Assembly (NCBI GenBank): GCA_937907165.1
Contig: CALCUH010000095.1
Location: 1-8,741 of the forward strand
Length of the DNA stretch: 8,741 nucleotides
Origin: an uncultured Bacteroidales bacterium
Lineage (GTDB): Bacteria; Bacteroidota; Bacteroidia; Bacteroidales; Paludibacteraceae
Direction of reading: 5' to 3'
The notes beneath the pieces are model-generated. The model searched no databases and had not been told where the DNA came from. It was given only the letters and a program-made list of their open reading frames with translations. Positions 1 through 5,600 of the stretch are shown piece after piece; position 1 is the first letter of the stretch; every line of letters starts with the position of its first letter. A program made the translations under genes and the position numbers.

Positions 1-135
1 AATACTGAATATTTAGTATTCACAGTTACTGAAGAAGGAAAAAACACAGGTAAATTGCCTGTAATAAAGCAATTTAAAACCGGAGATGCTGGTACTATTG
101 TTCCGGGTCCTATATTACAAGCTGACGTTAATTGA
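1..135 (+). CDS. C-terminal end of an unidentified protein (5' truncated by window edge)
   Basis: Frame 1 is open from the first base to TGA at 133-135, giving 44 residues that begin NTEYLVFTVTEEG and end ILQADVN. The pattern (Y-L-V-F-T-V-T-E-E-G, then about 12 residues, then F-K-T-G-D) resembles the last two strands of a fibronectin-III-like beta sandwich, common in Bacteroidota surface proteins. This is a weak resemblance. The tail has no T9SS sorting domain (no YPNP motif or terminal basic residues). The strong terminator 25 bp after the stop supports a real gene end. The start and identity lie outside the window. Confidence 0.6.
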   Translation, partial: NTEYLVFTVTEEGKNTGKLPVIKQFKTGDAGTIVPGPILQADVN

Positions 136-159
136 TTTAATATATAACTGTTGTTGAAT

Positions 160-188
160 GGGCATTCGTGAGAATGCCCTTTCTTTTT
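160..188 (+). terminator. Rho-independent terminator of the truncated first gene
   Basis: A perfect 8-bp stem (GGGCATTC at 160-167, GAATGCCC at 172-179) closes a GTGA tetraloop and is followed at once by TTTCTTTTT (180-188). It lies 25 bp after the TGA at 135, the usual place and shape of an intrinsic terminator. It separates the first gene from the CotH-kinase gene. Confidence 0.9.
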
Positions 189-325
189 GTATCTTATTTG
201 CTTCTTTAATAGCATAGCCTTTTCTATTTTTCAAGTTCCATTTCTGTAATTCATTTTATTTAATCGGATAATTTTAATTCTATATTTTTGTGTAAATTTT
301 TTTATGATTAAACGATGGTGCGTTT

Positions 326-360
326 CTATGTCTTTGACTTCTTATTTTGTCTTGACATAG
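326..360. repeat. 7-bp inverted repeat, possible operator
   Basis: CTATGTC (326-332) and GACATAG (354-360) are exact reverse complements 21 nt apart, with a further GAC/GTC pair inside. The repeat lies about 60-100 bp upstream of the proposed -7 box of the CotH-kinase gene, where a regulator could bind. No family is recognised. In sequence this AT-rich, chance is a real alternative. Confidence 0.3.
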
Positions 361-421
361 TTTAATTTACTTTCTCGACTAAAATAATCGAAAGCATAAG
401 ACATAAAATCCTTTTTTTTTG

Positions 422-429
422 TAATTTTG
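422..429 (+). promoter_or_regulatory. Candidate -7 box for the CotH-kinase gene
   Basis: TAATTTTG matches the Bacteroidota -7 consensus TAnnTTTG in full and follows a run of T (412-420). No good TTTG lies 19-21 bp upstream, so only half of the promoter is supported. The expected start of transcription is near 436, about 155 nt before the ATG at 594. Confidence 0.45.
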
Positions 430-440
430 CCTCGATGAGT

Positions 441-454
441 TGCCAAAGTTGGCA
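441..454 (+). promoter_or_regulatory. Hairpin near the 5' end of the CotH-kinase leader
   Basis: TGCCA (441-445) and TGGCA (450-454) pair around an AAGT loop, and CTC (431-433) with GAG (457-459) could add an outer clamp. The hairpin lies only a few nucleotides after the predicted transcription start. Such 5' hairpins often stabilise a message; the role here is inferred. Confidence 0.35.
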
Positions 455-529
455 TTGAGTGATTTTCGACCTTCCCTCTCTATGGAGGAAAAATTATTGT
501 TAAACTAAAATCCCTTATCTTGTAAGTAA

Positions 530-566
530 TTTTATGGTATAAGATTTTATGGTATAAGATTTTATG
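530..566 (+). repeat. 15-bp tandem repeat carrying minimal upstream ORFs
   Basis: The unit TTTTATGGTATAAGA occurs exactly at 530-544 and 545-559, with the first seven bases repeated at 560-566. Each full copy holds ATG-GTA-TAA (534-542 and 549-557). The third ATG (564) opens a seven-codon ORF that stops at TAG 585-587, six bases before the ATG of the CotH-kinase gene. All four ATGs share one frame because the unit length is a multiple of three. Copy-number change would alter the leader but not the reading frame. Confidence 0.75.
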
Positions 567-593
567 TCCCATGCTAAATATAATTAGAACTAT

Positions 594-3560
594 ATGAATT
601 GTAGGCACTTTATTTTCATTCCTTTTTCAGGAGTAAAGTATATTTTATTGTTTTTCCTCTTCGTTACGACAAAAGCCAACGCTTCAATTTATATTAACGA
701 GTTGATGACCAAGAATGTATCATTTGAAATGTATCATTTAAATAATGTTTATGGATTCTCGGGATGGGCAGAATTATACAATGATGGTACCGACAGTGTA
801 GACGTGAGGGGGTATCAATTTTCAGATCATGAAGGAAACACTTGGAGAAATGACGCTTCTATAATTATCCCTCCAGATAGTTTTTGTGTATTTTGGTTCA
901 GTGAAAAGAATGAAAAAAAACACACAAGTTTCAAGTTAGATCCAGAAGGAGGCACCTTGATACTTAAAAATTCCAATGGAGAAACAGTTGATATGTGTCG
1001 ATATCCGGAAGGAATAAGAAATTTATCTTATGGAAATATAAACGATGGCATAGAAAAAAACTTTTTTACTATACCGACATTAGGAAAAACTAACGTTGGT
1101 TCAAATGTTTTATTAGAATCGCCATCAGAACCTACTTTTAGCGTCGACGGAGGCTTTTACTCAGAGCCATTTAAACTTGAGATAACGTCTGAAGATTCGT
1201 GTGATATATATTACACTATAGATGGTTCTGAACCAACTATATTAGATTCTTTATATAAAAAGCCAATTGAATTAAATAAGAATACTGTTGTTCGAGCTAT
1301 TTCTGTGAAAAAAAGGGAAATAATTATAGATACGACGAAATGTGATACTTATCTAGTAAAAAGTTTACCAGTTTCGTCTACTTATTTTATTGATGAAAGA
1401 GATATTAAAATACCAGTAGTCTCATTGAGCATAGATGACACCTATTTATATGATGATGAATACGGTATTTATGTTGTTGGAAATGGACGTTACGCTCCAG
1501 GATATTCTGGTTGGACTTGGCTTTCGAATGCTAATTATTGGGGAGATGAAAAACGTCCATTAAATATTGAATATTTTGACACATCAAAAGTGCGACAAAT
1601 CAATCAAGAAGTTGGTGTTAGCATATATGGCGGGTATAGTAGAAGTTATGACAAAAAATCATTAGAACTGAATCCTTCCAAGATATATGGAGATAATCAG
1701 TTTAGGTATCCAATATTTGAATCAAAACAAAATTTAAAATTAAAAAGTATTTTGTTGCGAAGTTCAGGACAGGATTATTATCATTCATACATGAGAGATG
1801 CATTCATTCATACTTTGGTAGCGGATTGTATGGACTTGGATGTTGAAGCCTATACACCATGTTCTGTTTTTTTGAATGGTAATTATTGGGGACTGATGAA
1901 TTTGAGAGAGAGACATAATGATGACTATATTTATTCAAATTATGGATTTGATGATGAAGTGAAACACAGTTTGGACGAAAGCTCTAAATATCAAAGGCTT
2001 AAAAAATATAATTTAAATAGTGATGCTGCAAATGCGTTGATAGATTCGTTGTTTGATATTAGTGAATTTATGAACTTTACGCTGACTCAGATTTACTGTG
2101 CAAATACAGATTGGGGAAGCAATAATATAACATTTTGGTCGCGTCCGGATGACGAATATTGGAGGGTGATTTTATATGATACTGATGAAGGATTTTCAAA
2201 TTTTGGTGACAAAAATAACCTAGATGTTATCTCTTATGCTTATAAAAATTCTGTGATAAACTATCTTCTTGGAAATGATAGAGTGAAAAACTCCTTATTA
2301 TCTAAGGCCATTGTTCATCTATCTACATCTTTTGCTCCAGAGAGGGTTGAGCATATTTTGGATAGTTTATCGTCGCGAATAAAAAATGAAGCTTTATATT
2401 ATCAAAATTATAGAGCTAAATTACAATTGTCATATTCTGATTGGGAAAAAGAAATTAAAAAGATGCATATATTTGCCCAAGAGAGACCTTCAAATGTATT
2501 TGCTCATTTTAAGAACTATTACTCGTTAGGGGATACTTCTTCGATTCGTATTTATACGGAAGAAGATGGTGCGATTTTTTATTTTAATGGAGAAAGAATC
2601 AATACAAATGATTTTTATAGTAAATGTTTTAAGGATTTTGCGTTTGGCCTAAAGTGTTGTCCACCTGATGGCTATGTTTTTGATCATTGGGAGATAAGTA
2701 CTACAGATTCTGTTTATTCTGTAAATGAGGAGTATTTGCAAACTGTTTTTTCAGGGTCAACCGACTTTAGGGCAATTCTAAAACAAGATACTACGTATTC
2801 GCCAGAAATACCAAATTTGTATTTGAATGAGATTTGTATCACAAATAAAATGTATGTTGATGAATATAGAGAGTCTAACGACTGGATAGAGATTTATAAC
2901 GCGGGTTCTACTCCTGTTGATTTAGCCGGAATGTATTTGTCCGACAAAAAGAACAAGTTGAAAAAATCATTAATACCTTATGGTGATCCTCAAAAAACGA
3001 CGGTAATGCCAAAAGAGTATATTGTTTTTTGGGCGGATGAGACACCGGAACAAGGAATTAATCATCTTGGATTTTCTTTATCTGCGTCAAAGAATCAAAC
3101 AGTTTCGTTGTCAATGGTTGTCTCTGATTCTATAGTAGTTATAGACTCAATAACTTATGATTTGCATGAAAAAGGTGAAACATTTGCTCGTTTCTCATAC
3201 GACAAGCATGATTCATGGGTAAAAACTAAATGGCCAACGTTTGCATCACAAAATCGTCTATTGGGATATGACTATTCCCAAACAATAGAGACGGACACTT
3301 TGGTAACATTGGGTGAAGAATTAGTTAAATCAAATACAAAATTTCAAGTATATCCAAATCCGACTTCAGATGTGATTCATGTCGATTGCCTCTGGGATAA
3401 TGTATCATACATAGTTTATGGAAATGGCAGTGTCTATTTAGAAGGTGTCTTATATGATGGGAGGTTGAGTCTTAGACACCTGTCGAAAGGATTGTATGTT
3501 TTATTTTTGATGAATAACGATACTGGTGAATACGAGTACAAAAAAATCATAAAACGGTAG
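594..3560 (+). CDS. Secreted multidomain CotH-family kinase with T9SS sorting domain
   Basis: The 988-aa product is exported and probably surface-anchored or released by the type IX secretion system. Residues 1-30 form a signal peptide (hydrophobic stretch IL-LFFLF, cleavage likely after ANA). Domains in order: lamin-tail domain (about 31-140); chitobiase/HEX C-terminal-like sandwich (about 178-245, IYYTIDGSEPT); CotH kinase domain (about 272-540); InlB/Listeria-Bacteroides-type repeat (about 650-730, GYVFDHWE); second lamin-tail domain (about 740-860, NDWIEIYNAG); type A sorting domain (917-988, VYPNPTSD, ending in basic KKIIKR). The kinase core looks intact: LLRSSGQD (387-394), NYWGLMNLRER (430-440, E439), NTDWGSNN (504-511) and LYDTDEGF (527-534, D529/D531), the last two matching the catalytic and metal-binding aspartate motifs of CotH kinases. 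CotH in Bacillus phosphorylates spore-coat proteins; the substrate here is unknown. The gene is markedly AT-rich compared with those after 4345. No good Shine-Dalgarno precedes the ATG. Confidence 0.9.
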   Translation: MNCRHFIFIPFSGVKYILLFFLFVTTKANASIYINELMTKNVSFEMYHLNNVYGFSGWAELYNDGTDSVDVRGYQFSDHEGNTWRNDASIIIPPDSFCVFWFSEKNEKKHTSFKLDPEGGTLILKNSNGETVDMCRYPEGIRNLSYGNINDGIEKNFFTIPTLGKTNVGSNVLLESPSEPTFSVDGGFYSEPFKLEITSEDSCDIYYTIDGSEPTILDSLYKKPIELNKNTVVRAISVKKREIIIDTTKCDTYLVKSLPVSSTYFIDERDIKIPVVSLSIDDTYLYDDEYGIYVVGNGRYAPGYSGWTWLSNANYWGDEKRPLNIEYFDTSKVRQINQEVGVSIYGGYSRSYDKKSLELNPSKIYGDNQFRYPIFESKQNLKLKSILLRSSGQDYYHSYMRDAFIHTLVADCMDLDVEAYTPCSVFLNGNYWGLMNLRERHNDDYIYSNYGFDDEVKHSLDESSKYQRLKKYNLNSDAANALIDSLFDISEFMNFTLTQIYCANTDWGSNNITFWSRPDDEYWRVILYDTDEGFSNFGDKNNLDVISYAYKNSVINYLLGNDRVKNSLLSKAIVHLSTSFAPERVEHILDSLSSRIKNEALYYQNYRAKLQLSYSDWEKEIKKMHIFAQERPSNVFAHFKNYYSLGDTSSIRIYTEEDGAIFYFNGERINTNDFYSKCFKDFAFGLKCCPPDGYVFDHWEISTTDSVYSVNEEYLQTVFSGSTDFRAILKQDTTYSPEIPNLYLNEICITNKMYVDEYRESNDWIEIYNAGSTPVDLAGMYLSDKKNKLKKSLIPYGDPQKTTVMPKEYIVFWADETPEQGINHLGFSLSASKNQTVSLSMVVSDSIVVIDSITYDLHEKGETFARFSYDKHDSWVKTKWPTFASQNRLLGYDYSQTIETDTLVTLGEELVKSNTKFQVYPNPTSDVIHVDCLWDNVSYIVYGNGSVYLEGVLYDGRLSLRHLSKGLYVLFLMNNDTGEYEYKKIIKR

Positions 3561-3561
3561 T

Positions 3562-3572
3562 TTATAATACTC
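3562..3572. repeat. Direct repeat TTATAATACTC, copy 1 (copy 2 at 3869-3879)
   Basis: TTATAATACTC occurs exactly at 3562-3572 and again at 3869-3879, with looser likeness continuing past both copies (CTTCTATGCATT versus CTGAATGTAATT). The copies bracket the + strand hairpin block. They could be remnants of an insertion duplication or chance in AT-rich DNA; no transposon ends are recognised. Confidence 0.4.
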
Positions 3573-3597
3573 TTCTATGCATTCGACTCGACCACAA

Positions 3598-3605
3598 TAG
3601 ATTTG
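3598..3605 (+). promoter_or_regulatory. Candidate -7 box at the edge of the structured block
   Basis: TAGATTTG is a full match to TAnnTTTG and sits exactly where the hairpin-rich block begins, 38 bp after the CotH stop. At 19-21 bp upstream there is no good TTTG (the best is TTCT at 3573-3576), so it is a half-match. Transcription would begin near 3612. Confidence 0.3.
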
Positions 3606-3611
3606 TGCCTT

Positions 3612-3800
3612 AACATGTTTCCATGGACAAGGTTCCATAAACATAAGGTGGCATCAAAGTGTATAGGTTCTGCGACGTTGAAACACAAGTGCCAACCTTC
3701 ATCCTATCGGAGAGAATCCGAATGGTCCGATATGGGGATGAAGGTGACCGAAGAGATTTTGTTTGCCTCACAAATGCTAAGCAAATATCATCTCTTCAAG
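3612..3800 (+). ncRNA. Candidate structured RNA with three consecutive stem-loops (unrecognised)
   Basis: Three adjacent imperfect hairpins fill this stretch. Stem 1 pairs ATGTTT (3615-3620) and ATGGA (3623-3627) with TCCAT-AAACAT (3634-3644); CCTT (3608-3611)/AAGG (3645-3648) and TTTG (3602-3605)/CAAA (3655-3658) lengthen it, although those outer arms lie upstream of the estimated 5' end. Stem 2 pairs the 17-nt arm 3695-3711 with 3726-3732 plus 3736-3745, interrupted only by a TGG bulge, around a 14-nt loop. Stem 3 pairs GAAGAGAT (3750-3757) with ATCTCTTC (3790-3797) and GTTTGC (3761-3766) with GCAAAT (3781-3786). Local GC is higher than in the flanks. It does not match tmRNA, RNase P, SRP or tRNA features that I know. 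It could instead be a 3' UTR structure of the CotH mRNA or a decayed mobile element. Ends are approximate. Confidence 0.35.
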
Positions 3801-3868
3801 TAGACTGGCTATAAAAAAACTCTTATTTTTCAATTTATGTACTAACAATGATAGCAGAGGAATGGATG

Positions 3869-3879
3869 TTATAATACTC
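3869..3879. repeat. Direct repeat TTATAATACTC, copy 2
   Basis: This is an exact 11-base copy of 3562-3572, 307 bp downstream. Together the two bracket the three-stem block. Confidence 0.4.
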
Positions 3880-3897
3880 CTGAATGTAATTTTCTAT

Positions 3898-3912
3898 AGA
3901 CAAGGTTTGTCT
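3898..3912 (+). terminator. Short hairpin, possible weak terminator
   Basis: AGACAA (3898-3903) and TTGTCT (3907-3912) pair around a GGT loop, followed by TT and then ATC. The stem is short and the T tract poor. If functional it would end transcription arriving from the CotH gene or the candidate + strand RNA. Low confidence. Confidence 0.2.
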
Positions 3913-3943
3913 TTATCTGACTGAAGATATAAAACGCTTTTTC

Positions 3944-3963
3944 GAATCTATAAAGTAAGATTC
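3944..3963. repeat. 6-bp inverted repeat
   Basis: GAATCT (3944-3949) and AGATTC (3958-3963) are exact reverse complements around an 8-nt AT-rich loop. No role can be assigned. It is listed because it belongs to the run of dyads in this gap. Confidence 0.25.
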
Positions 3964-4006
3964 ATACTACTTCGATATTTGGTAATTTATCATGTATGTT
4001 GCTTAT

Positions 4007-4050
4007 AAAAATGCGAAACGCACCCTTCTGAGTTTAGAAGCAGGATGCGT
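4007..4050 (-). terminator. Terminator-like hairpin(s), - strand
   Basis: Read on the - strand, a bulged stem pairs 4050-4046, GG/CC and 4040-4036 with 4029-4025 and 4022-4018 around a 6-nt loop. A second small hairpin TGCG-TTT-CGCA (4022-4012) runs straight into TTTTT (4011-4007). The two share bases 4018-4022, so they exclude each other, as an attenuator's alternative folds do. TTGCTT/AAGCAA (3999-4004 with 4051-4056) encloses the whole. The final stem is only 4 bp, so termination strength is uncertain. Confidence 0.35.
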
Positions 4051-4086
4051 AAGCAATTTAATAACCTTAAAATGAAGAATTTCTTT

Positions 4087-4128
4087 ATTGCATCAGAATC
4101 TATTAGAACATTTTCTAATCAATGCAAT
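4087..4128. repeat. Nested inverted repeat (stem-loop in candidate - strand RNA)
   Basis: ATTGCAT (4087-4093) is the exact reverse complement of ATGCAAT (4122-4128). Inside, TTAGAA (4103-4108) pairs with TTCTAA (4113-4118) around a 4-nt loop. Thirteen pairs in two blocks make this one of the better-formed hairpins of the gap. Confidence 0.45.
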
Positions 4129-4196
4129 GAGAACCATGTTAAAACAAACCATCTCTTTATTTTTTTTATGTTTAACTAACTCTTATTTTGATGTTG

Positions 4197-4228
4197 CAAA
4201 AATATGTTATAAAACATAACTATGCAAT
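4197..4228 (-). promoter_or_regulatory. Candidate promoter of the - strand small RNA
   Basis: On the - strand, ATTG (4228-4225; three of four match TTTG) lies exactly 20 bp from TATTTTTG (4204-4197; full match to TAnnTTTG). Spacing is ideal for the Bacteroidota primary sigma factor. Transcription would start near 4190. The spacer is a palindrome, described separately. Confidence 0.45.
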
Positions 4229-4232
4229 AGTT
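4203..4232. promoter_or_regulatory. Two abutting palindromes over the - strand promoter, possible operator
   Basis: TATGTT-ATAA-AACATA (4203-4218) overlaps the -7 box and spacer, and AACTAT-GCA-ATAGTT (4218-4232) covers the -33 box. TTGCA (4194-4198)/TGCAA (4223-4227) encloses the first. Dyads on both promoter elements are what a repressor site would look like, but this is inference in AT-rich DNA. Confidence 0.3.
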
Positions 4233-4344
4233 AGCGATGTGTTTAACATAAATTAACCTTTGATGGCTGAATGAATGTTTTGTTTGTTTAATTAGTTGAT
4301 ATTTAGATAGTTTCGAGTTCGGGTGTCTTGGCTATTTTTCAAAA

Positions 4345-4755
4345 CTAACTAATAATAGTCGCCACGAAGGATCTTGCGCCACCCAAACGTCTAAATTCGT
4401 GGAGATAAATGCCCTGCCATGTTCCTAAATTCAATCGTCCGTTGGTGATCGGAATAGACAAACTGATGCCTACGATGGATGATTTCGCATGGGCGGGCAT
4501 ATCATCGCTCCCCTCTAGCGTATGGTTGTAATAGGGCTCTCCTTCTTTCACCAATCGGTCGTATATCTTTTCCATGTCGGTTCTCACGTCCGGGTCGGCG
4601 TTTTCGTTAATGGAGATGGCGCAACTGGTGTGCTTGACAAACAGGTTTAGCAATCCTGCTTGGGGTAATTTTGGTAATTTGCCTAATATTTCATTTGTTA
4701 TCAAATGGATGCCTTGTGATTTGGGCGATAACGAAAATTCAAATTGTTCTACCAT
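4345..4755 (-). CDS. yjbQ: YjbQ family protein (UPF0047, secondary thiamine-phosphate synthase-type)
   Basis: The 136-aa product is a cytoplasmic protein of the usual length for the family. Signature motifs are intact (numbered from the ATG at 4755): HTSCA (42-46), INENADPDV (49-57), EGSDDMPAH (81-89) and LGTWQGIYLHEFR (110-122). E. coli YjbQ has weak thiamine-phosphate synthase activity; the true cellular role of the family is not settled. I chose the ATG at 4755 rather than the TTG at 4779 because that TTG lies inside the predicted -7 box, so it would not be transcribed. A purine-rich AAGAGGA just upstream may act as ribosome binding site. The gene is divergent from the phosphoesterase gene and convergent with the CotH locus. 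No clear terminator follows its TAG. Confidence 0.93.
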   Translation of the reverse strand: MVEQFEFSLSPKSQGIHLITNEILGKLPKLPQAGLLNLFVKHTSCAISINENADPDVRTDMEKIYDRLVKEGEPYYNHTLEGSDDMPAHAKSSIVGISLSIPITNGRLNLGTWQGIYLHEFRRLGGARSFVATIIS

Positions 4756-4776
4756 GTTCCTCTTTTTTTGTTTAGA

Positions 4777-4808
4777 CAAATTTACTTATTCTTCATCTAC
4801 ACCCCAAA
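4777..4808 (-). promoter_or_regulatory. Bacteroidota promoter of yjbQ (full consensus)
   Basis: On the - strand, TTTG (4808-4805) is followed after exactly 20 bp by TAAATTTG (4784-4777), a complete match to both the -33 and -7 consensus. Transcription should begin around 4770, leaving a leader of about 15 nt before the ATG at 4755. Confidence 0.8.
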
Positions 4809-4840
4809 TTATGTGTTATTTATATCATCCCATTGTTCTA

Positions 4841-4872
4841 TTAGTTTTTTTGCCTTCGTTTTTGTAAATTCG
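4841..4872 (+). promoter_or_regulatory. Probable promoter of the phosphoesterase/SDR operon
   Basis: TAAATTCG (4865-4872) matches TAnnTTTG except for one T-to-C. TTAG (4841-4844) lies 20 bp upstream as a 3/4 match to TTTG. Transcription would start near 4879, about 12 nt before the ATG at 4892. It runs opposite to the yjbQ promoter, the two sharing a 136-bp divergent spacer. Confidence 0.5.
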
Positions 4873-4891
4873 CTTAGAAAATAGTTGAAAT

Positions 4892-5575
4892 ATGAAATTG
4901 ATTGTGACATCTGACATACACGGTCACTTACCGAATATATCGTCTTGCGACTTGTTTATCATCGGTGGCGACATTTTCCCGAAAGAGACGGACCGAGACA
5001 TAGAAGCGCAAGCTAATTGGTATCATGATGTTTTCGCTCCTTGGATCGACTCGCTTCCCTGCAAATATGTGGTGATGACTGCGGGTAATCATGATTATTA
5101 TTTGGAGAAACTATACCAAGAGAAACATTTGAATATGTTATCCTCCTCTAAACTGAAAATCCTTTGCAACAATATGATAACCTTGGAGGGATTGCGTATT
5201 TATGGGACGCCCAACTCTCTGCCGCTGAAGAAGAACTTCGCTTTTTGTCAGGATTCCGCAGAGATTAGAGAGACCTTTGGGAAGATCCCTTCCTCTTTGG
5301 ATATCCTTATCGCTCATGCGGCGCCTTATGATATCGGACGATTGGCTGGTGTGGAGGATGGTTTGGATGTGGGATCTCCTGAATTGTCTGACGTGTTGAA
5401 GAAAAGGAAGATACGTTTCGTATTTTGCGGACACATTCATAATGGCAACCACAAAAGGGTAAAGTGGAATGGTATGACGCTTTATAATGTCAGCCGTTGC
5501 AATAATCTAAAGGAGGTCTCCTACCCTCTTCTTTCGTTGGAAATTCCTTTCGGACGAGCGGTACAACCCCAATAA
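4892..5575 (+). CDS. Calcineurin-like metallophosphoesterase, MPPED1/MPPED2-like
   Basis: The 227-aa predicted soluble enzyme should hydrolyse phosphodiester or phosphomonoester bonds with a di-metal centre. All family motifs are present in order: DIH (D8, H10), GGDIFP (D27), GNHDYY (N66, H67), IAHAAP (H142) and GHIHNG (H181, H183). The segment IYGTPNSLP (103-111) and the loop LDVGSPELSDVL before GHIH resemble the small MPPED (UPF0046) group, for which cyclic nucleotide phosphodiesterase activity has been described in animals; the substrate here is unknown. There is no signal peptide or membrane segment. It is first in a likely operon, with the SDR-like gene starting 25 bp after its TAA. Confidence 0.88.
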   Translation: MKLIVTSDIHGHLPNISSCDLFIIGGDIFPKETDRDIEAQANWYHDVFAPWIDSLPCKYVVMTAGNHDYYLEKLYQEKHLNMLSSSKLKILCNNMITLEGLRIYGTPNSLPLKKNFAFCQDSAEIRETFGKIPSSLDILIAHAAPYDIGRLAGVEDGLDVGSPELSDVLKKRKIRFVFCGHIHNGNHKRVKWNGMTLYNVSRCNNLKEVSYPLLSLEIPFGRAVQPQ

Positions 5576-5600
5576 TATATTCATATCAAATAATAATTAT

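Larger units (their letters stand above)
189..593. other. 405-bp AT-rich intergenic region upstream of the CotH-kinase gene
   Basis: No convincing coding sequence was found on either strand. The region holds a 7-bp inverted repeat (326-360), a Bacteroidota-type -7 box (422-429), a short hairpin just downstream of it (441-454) and a 15-bp tandem repeat (530-566). If transcription starts near 436, the CotH mRNA has a leader of about 155 nt, long for this group, so post-transcriptional control is possible. Confidence 0.6.
4007..4190 (-). ncRNA. Candidate - strand small RNA, about 185 nt (unrecognised)
   Basis: A promoter-like pair (-33 ATTG, 20 bp, -7 TATTTTTG) at 4228-4197 points left, and a terminator-like hairpin with TTTTT ends at 4007. 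Between them there is no ORF of useful length. A nested hairpin lies at 4087-4128: ATTGCAT/ATGCAAT outside, TTAGAA/TTCTAA inside. The transcript would run opposite to the CotH mRNA and in the same direction as yjbQ, so it could also be read-through or 3' UTR of yjbQ. No known RNA family is recognised. Ends are estimates. Confidence 0.35.
3561..4344. other. 784-bp non-coding, hairpin-rich region between convergent genes
   Basis: The CotH-kinase gene runs in from the left and yjbQ from the right. No protein gene is credible between them. Instead there is a dense series of imperfect inverted repeats: 3602-3658, 3695-3745, 3750-3797, 3898-3912, 3944-3963, 3999-4056, 4087-4128 and 4203-4232. The block 3580-3805 is visibly richer in GC than its AT-rich flanks. 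No classical terminator directly follows the CotH stop at 3560, so its transcript may enter this region. Confidence 0.7.

Noticed and set aside
3602..3797. Retron msr-msd RNA or integron attC site
   Set aside because: There is no reverse transcriptase or integrase gene in the window, and the stems do not show the conserved core sites of attC.
3603..3803. 66-aa + strand ORF starting with TTG
   Set aside because: It lies wholly in the three-stem hairpin block, starts within the -7 box, has no recognisable domain and its composition is explained by the inverted repeats.
3561..4344. tRNA, rRNA, tmRNA, RNase P or CRISPR array
   Set aside because: No cloverleaf with CCA end, no conserved core motifs of these RNAs, and no regularly spaced identical repeats were found.
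4321..4344. Terminator directly after yjbQ
   Set aside because: On the - strand no GC-containing stem followed by a T run could be found next to the stop codon.
4574..4867. 97-aa + strand ORF
   Set aside because: It is antisense to yjbQ and runs through both divergent promoters; no domain is seen.
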